NCBI GenBank assembly: GCA_035315125.1
Contig: DATFYI010000314.1
Coordinates: forward strand, 1 to 7,718
Origin: DATFYI01 sp035315125
GTDB taxonomy: Bacteria > Chloroflexota > Anaerolineae > Anaerolineales > Anaerolineaceae
Direction of reading: 5' to 3'
Length of the DNA: 7,718 nucleotides
Shown: piece by piece, positions 5,589 through 7,718 of the stretch
How the letters are laid out: the number at the start of each line of letters is the position of its first letter
Position numbering within the stretch: position 1 is the first letter of the stretch
Notes under the pieces: generated by a model
The model's input: only the letters and a program-made list of their open reading frames with translations
Databases searched by the model: none
What the model was told of the DNA's origin: nothing
Position numbers and translations under genes: made by a program

Positions 5589-7718
5589 ATGCCTGAAAAA
5601 AATAACACTTTTTTAGATGCCTTGGTCGCGGCGATTCAGCAGGCCGGAATTTACGATAAGAACGACCTGACGCCTCCGGCTGCTGTGTTGTGGACGGATA
5701 AGGAAAGGCAGTGGGAAGGCCTCATCCCAGCGCTGCGCCCGCGATTGCCGTTGCTGACCCTGGGCGCCTATGATCCTGCAAAGCGCAGCGGTCCATCTTA
5801 TTGGATCCGCTGCATGATTGCTCGCATCTTATCCGAAGATGTTTTGCCAGCCGAGGCTGTACCGATCATCTATTTGCCCGGCGTCAGCCGGAGCGACATT
5901 CGGGCGATTGAAGAATGCCCGCCGTCTCTGCAACCGCTGGCGGAGCTGCAATACCGCGGTGTTGTTTGGTCCCAAAAGAACGGGCACGATTGGACAATCT
6001 CTGCATTTCTGCAAACAAAGAGCGGCGGGTTAGGGTTGGAAGTGTCTGGCGACCAGGCTACCAAAGATGCCCTCAAACGAGCACTCTTGAAATTGGCCGA
6101 TGAATCAGTCGATCGGTTACAGAAAGAAGTCCCATTGAAAGCGGCCTTCTTTGATGCCCTTTTGAACCCGGATGAAGCTCGCAGCCTGTTACTCTGGCTC
6201 AACGATCCGGCCGGCTACCGCTTGAAAGTAAACCTTGAAGAATGGCAGGCCTTCTGTAATGTCTGCAAAGCGAAATACAAATTTCATCCCGAACTGGATG
6301 GTACGATCTCGGCAGCCCAATTATTGGGATCTCGAGAAGGCAACTGGAAACAGGTCTGGGACCGATTCAAAGAGTCTCCCAGGGCTTATCCCAACCTGCC
6401 GGATTTATTGCGCCAGTCTCGTCCTCCTCAACCCGAATTATTTGACAGCTCTGAAAGCTGGCCCCAGGATAATGAAACCGCCGAAGAGCAACTTCAACAG
6501 CAATTGATCGCCCTGGCAAATTTTCCCTTTCAGGATGCCAGAGCTTCCATAATAGATCTGGAAGAAAGGCATGGTCAGCGCCGCGCTTGGGTTTGGGCAG
6601 CATTGGGTCAATCTCCATTGGCTCAAACGCTAGAGCCTCTTTCTACCCTGGCCAAACTTTCGGAAAAAGCCTTGGTTGGCTCAACCGTTCAAGAAATTGC
6701 GCAAGCCTATTTGGATTGGGGCTGGCAGGTGGATGAAGCCGCTCTGGATGCACTCACGTTGATCCAGTCTCCCGGTATTTCGATGGGAGATATCAACGCA
6801 ATCAAAGGGGCAGTCCGAGCGCTCTACCAGCTCTGGCTGGAAGGCGCGGCTGCCAACCTGCAAAAAGCCATCGCTGCCGGTCCAACCGCACTGACTTATC
6901 CTTTCGTGTCCCTCAAGAAACCCGAAAAAGGGACTTGCATTCTATTTAGCGACGCCTTACGCCTGGATGTAGGCAAAAAGCTGGCTGCCGCACTGGAAAG
7001 CGCAGATTATCAGATCCAAACTGAGACCCACCTGGCCGCTTTACCTGCCATTACCTCGACGGCGAAATTTGCCTTTGCTCCTGATCCTGGAAAAATTACT
7101 GGCATCGGATCAAAATCCTTCACGCCTATGCTTTCTGGTAAAGAAACGCCCATCACCGCCGAGGCATTTCGAAAAATCTTGGAAGAAGAAGGTTTCCAGA
7201 TCTTGCGAGGGGAAGACCTGGGCGACCCCTCCGGCCTGGCATGGACAGAAATGGGCGAAATCGACGCTTACGGTCATGAACACGGCTGTAAGCTGGCGAT
7301 CCATCTCTTAGGGGAACTCTTAGCCTTGCGCAACCGTATTGAAAACTTATTGGACTTTGGCTGGAAAAAGGTCGTTACGGTAACCGATCACGGCTGGTTA
7401 CTGCTGCCGGGCGGACTTCCAAAGACTTATATTCCCGAGCATCTAACCGATCTGCGCAAGGGCCGTTGCGCCAGGTTGAAGGAAGGTGCTCATATAGATC
7501 AACAAATTGTTCCCTGGTATTGGGATAAAGATGTGCGGGTTGCTATTGCTCCGAATATCTGCTGTTATGAGGCCGGCAAGGAATACGAGCACGGCGGCAT
7601 CAGCCCCCAGGAGTGTATCACGCCCATGTTTACGATTACAAAAGCTGCCATCGAACCAAACCTACCTGTCAGTTTCGAATCCCTCAAATGGAGGGGATTG
7701 CGCCTGGCTGCCAAAATT
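5589..7718 (+). CDS. pglZ: BREX phosphatase-fold protein PglZ (3' partial)
   Basis: Open for 710 codons from ATG 5589 to the window edge with no stop, so the true end lies outside. An in-frame TGA at 5568-5570 limits the start, and the ATG is the first available. PglZ is a core BREX protein of the alkaline phosphatase superfamily, required for methylation and phage exclusion. Residues 1-440 are a helical N-terminal region. The catalytic domain shows the full metal set in order: D455 in DALRLD, T489 in LPAITSTAKF (probable nucleophile position), D559 and H563 in DAYGHEHG, D600-H601 in VTDHGW, and H668 in HGGISPQE. That last motif is characteristic of PglZ proteins from BREX loci. The partial length approaches that of PglZ type B proteins (about 800). 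It lies 57 bases after the PIN-like gene, with no clear Shine-Dalgarno (the upstream sequence is A-rich). In BREX type 1 and 6 it would follow pglX, so the toxin-antitoxin pair splits the usual neighbours. Confidence 0.9.
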   Translation, partial: MPEKNNTFLDALVAAIQQAGIYDKNDLTPPAAVLWTDKERQWEGLIPALRPRLPLLTLGAYDPAKRSGPSYWIRCMIARILSEDVLPAEAVPIIYLPGVSRSDIRAIEECPPSLQPLAELQYRGVVWSQKNGHDWTISAFLQTKSGGLGLEVSGDQATKDALKRALLKLADESVDRLQKEVPLKAAFFDALLNPDEARSLLLWLNDPAGYRLKVNLEEWQAFCNVCKAKYKFHPELDGTISAAQLLGSREGNWKQVWDRFKESPRAYPNLPDLLRQSRPPQPELFDSSESWPQDNETAEEQLQQQLIALANFPFQDARASIIDLEERHGQRRAWVWAALGQSPLAQTLEPLSTLAKLSEKALVGSTVQEIAQAYLDWGWQVDEAALDALTLIQSPGISMGDINAIKGAVRALYQLWLEGAAANLQKAIAAGPTALTYPFVSLKKPEKGTCILFSDALRLDVGKKLAAALESADYQIQTETHLAALPAITSTAKFAFAPDPGKITGIGSKSFTPMLSGKETPITAEAFRKILEEEGFQILRGEDLGDPSGLAWTEMGEIDAYGHEHGCKLAIHLLGELLALRNRIENLLDFGWKKVVTVTDHGWLLLPGGLPKTYIPEHLTDLRKGRCARLKEGAHIDQQIVPWYWDKDVRVAIAPNICCYEAGKEYEHGGISPQECITPMFTITKAAIEPNLPVSFESLKWRGLRLAAKI

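Noticed and set aside
5596..5602. Run of seven A in codons 3-5 of pglZ as a phase-variable tract
   Set aside because: Seven A is common in A-rich gene starts, and the frame is intact; nothing else supports switching.
5818..6507. Several short plus- and minus-strand open frames within this interval
   Set aside because: They are shadows of the continuous pglZ frame, which shows catalytic motifs and runs unbroken to the window edge.

Overview
The window covers the middle of a bacterial BREX anti-phage locus, all on the + strand. It holds the 3' end of a large BrxC/PglY-type ATPase gene (1-501), a complete pglX adenine methyltransferase gene (531-3707), a two-gene toxin-antitoxin-like cassette (3863-5531), and a pglZ phosphatase gene (5589 to the window edge) that stays open for 710 codons without a stop. 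There is no tRNA, rRNA, insertion sequence or CRISPR array. No gene-free stretch exceeds 155 bases.

The core order ATPase-pglX-pglZ fits BREX type 1 or type 6. The genes that separate these types (brxA/brxB or brxE upstream; brxL or brxD-brxHI downstream) lie outside the window, so the type is unresolved. The host cannot be named. The flanking core genes are about 50-58% GC, and the protein style would suit an environmental bacterium such as a Chloroflexota member, but that is only an impression.

Two things stand out. First, pglX is a compositional mosaic. From about 1850 to 2825 GC drops to roughly 30-38%, against about 55% on both sides, with sharp edges. The segment runs from just before methylation motif IV through the presumed target-recognition region, which suggests that the specificity module was swapped. 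Second, an XRE-HTH/ImmA-IrrE metallopeptidase gene and a DUF4411 PIN-like gene sit between pglX and pglZ. They have their own near-consensus promoter (TTGACA, 17 bases, extended -10 TACAGT). This is a nested toxin-antitoxin-like module inside the BREX core, at a position where other BREX loci are known to carry accessory genes.

Working model (inference): PglX methylates host DNA and marks self. The BrxC/PglY ATPase and PglZ are needed for methylation and for phage exclusion. The nested pair either stabilises the locus, acts as a back-up abortive-infection layer when BREX fails, or regulates the downstream part of the operon.
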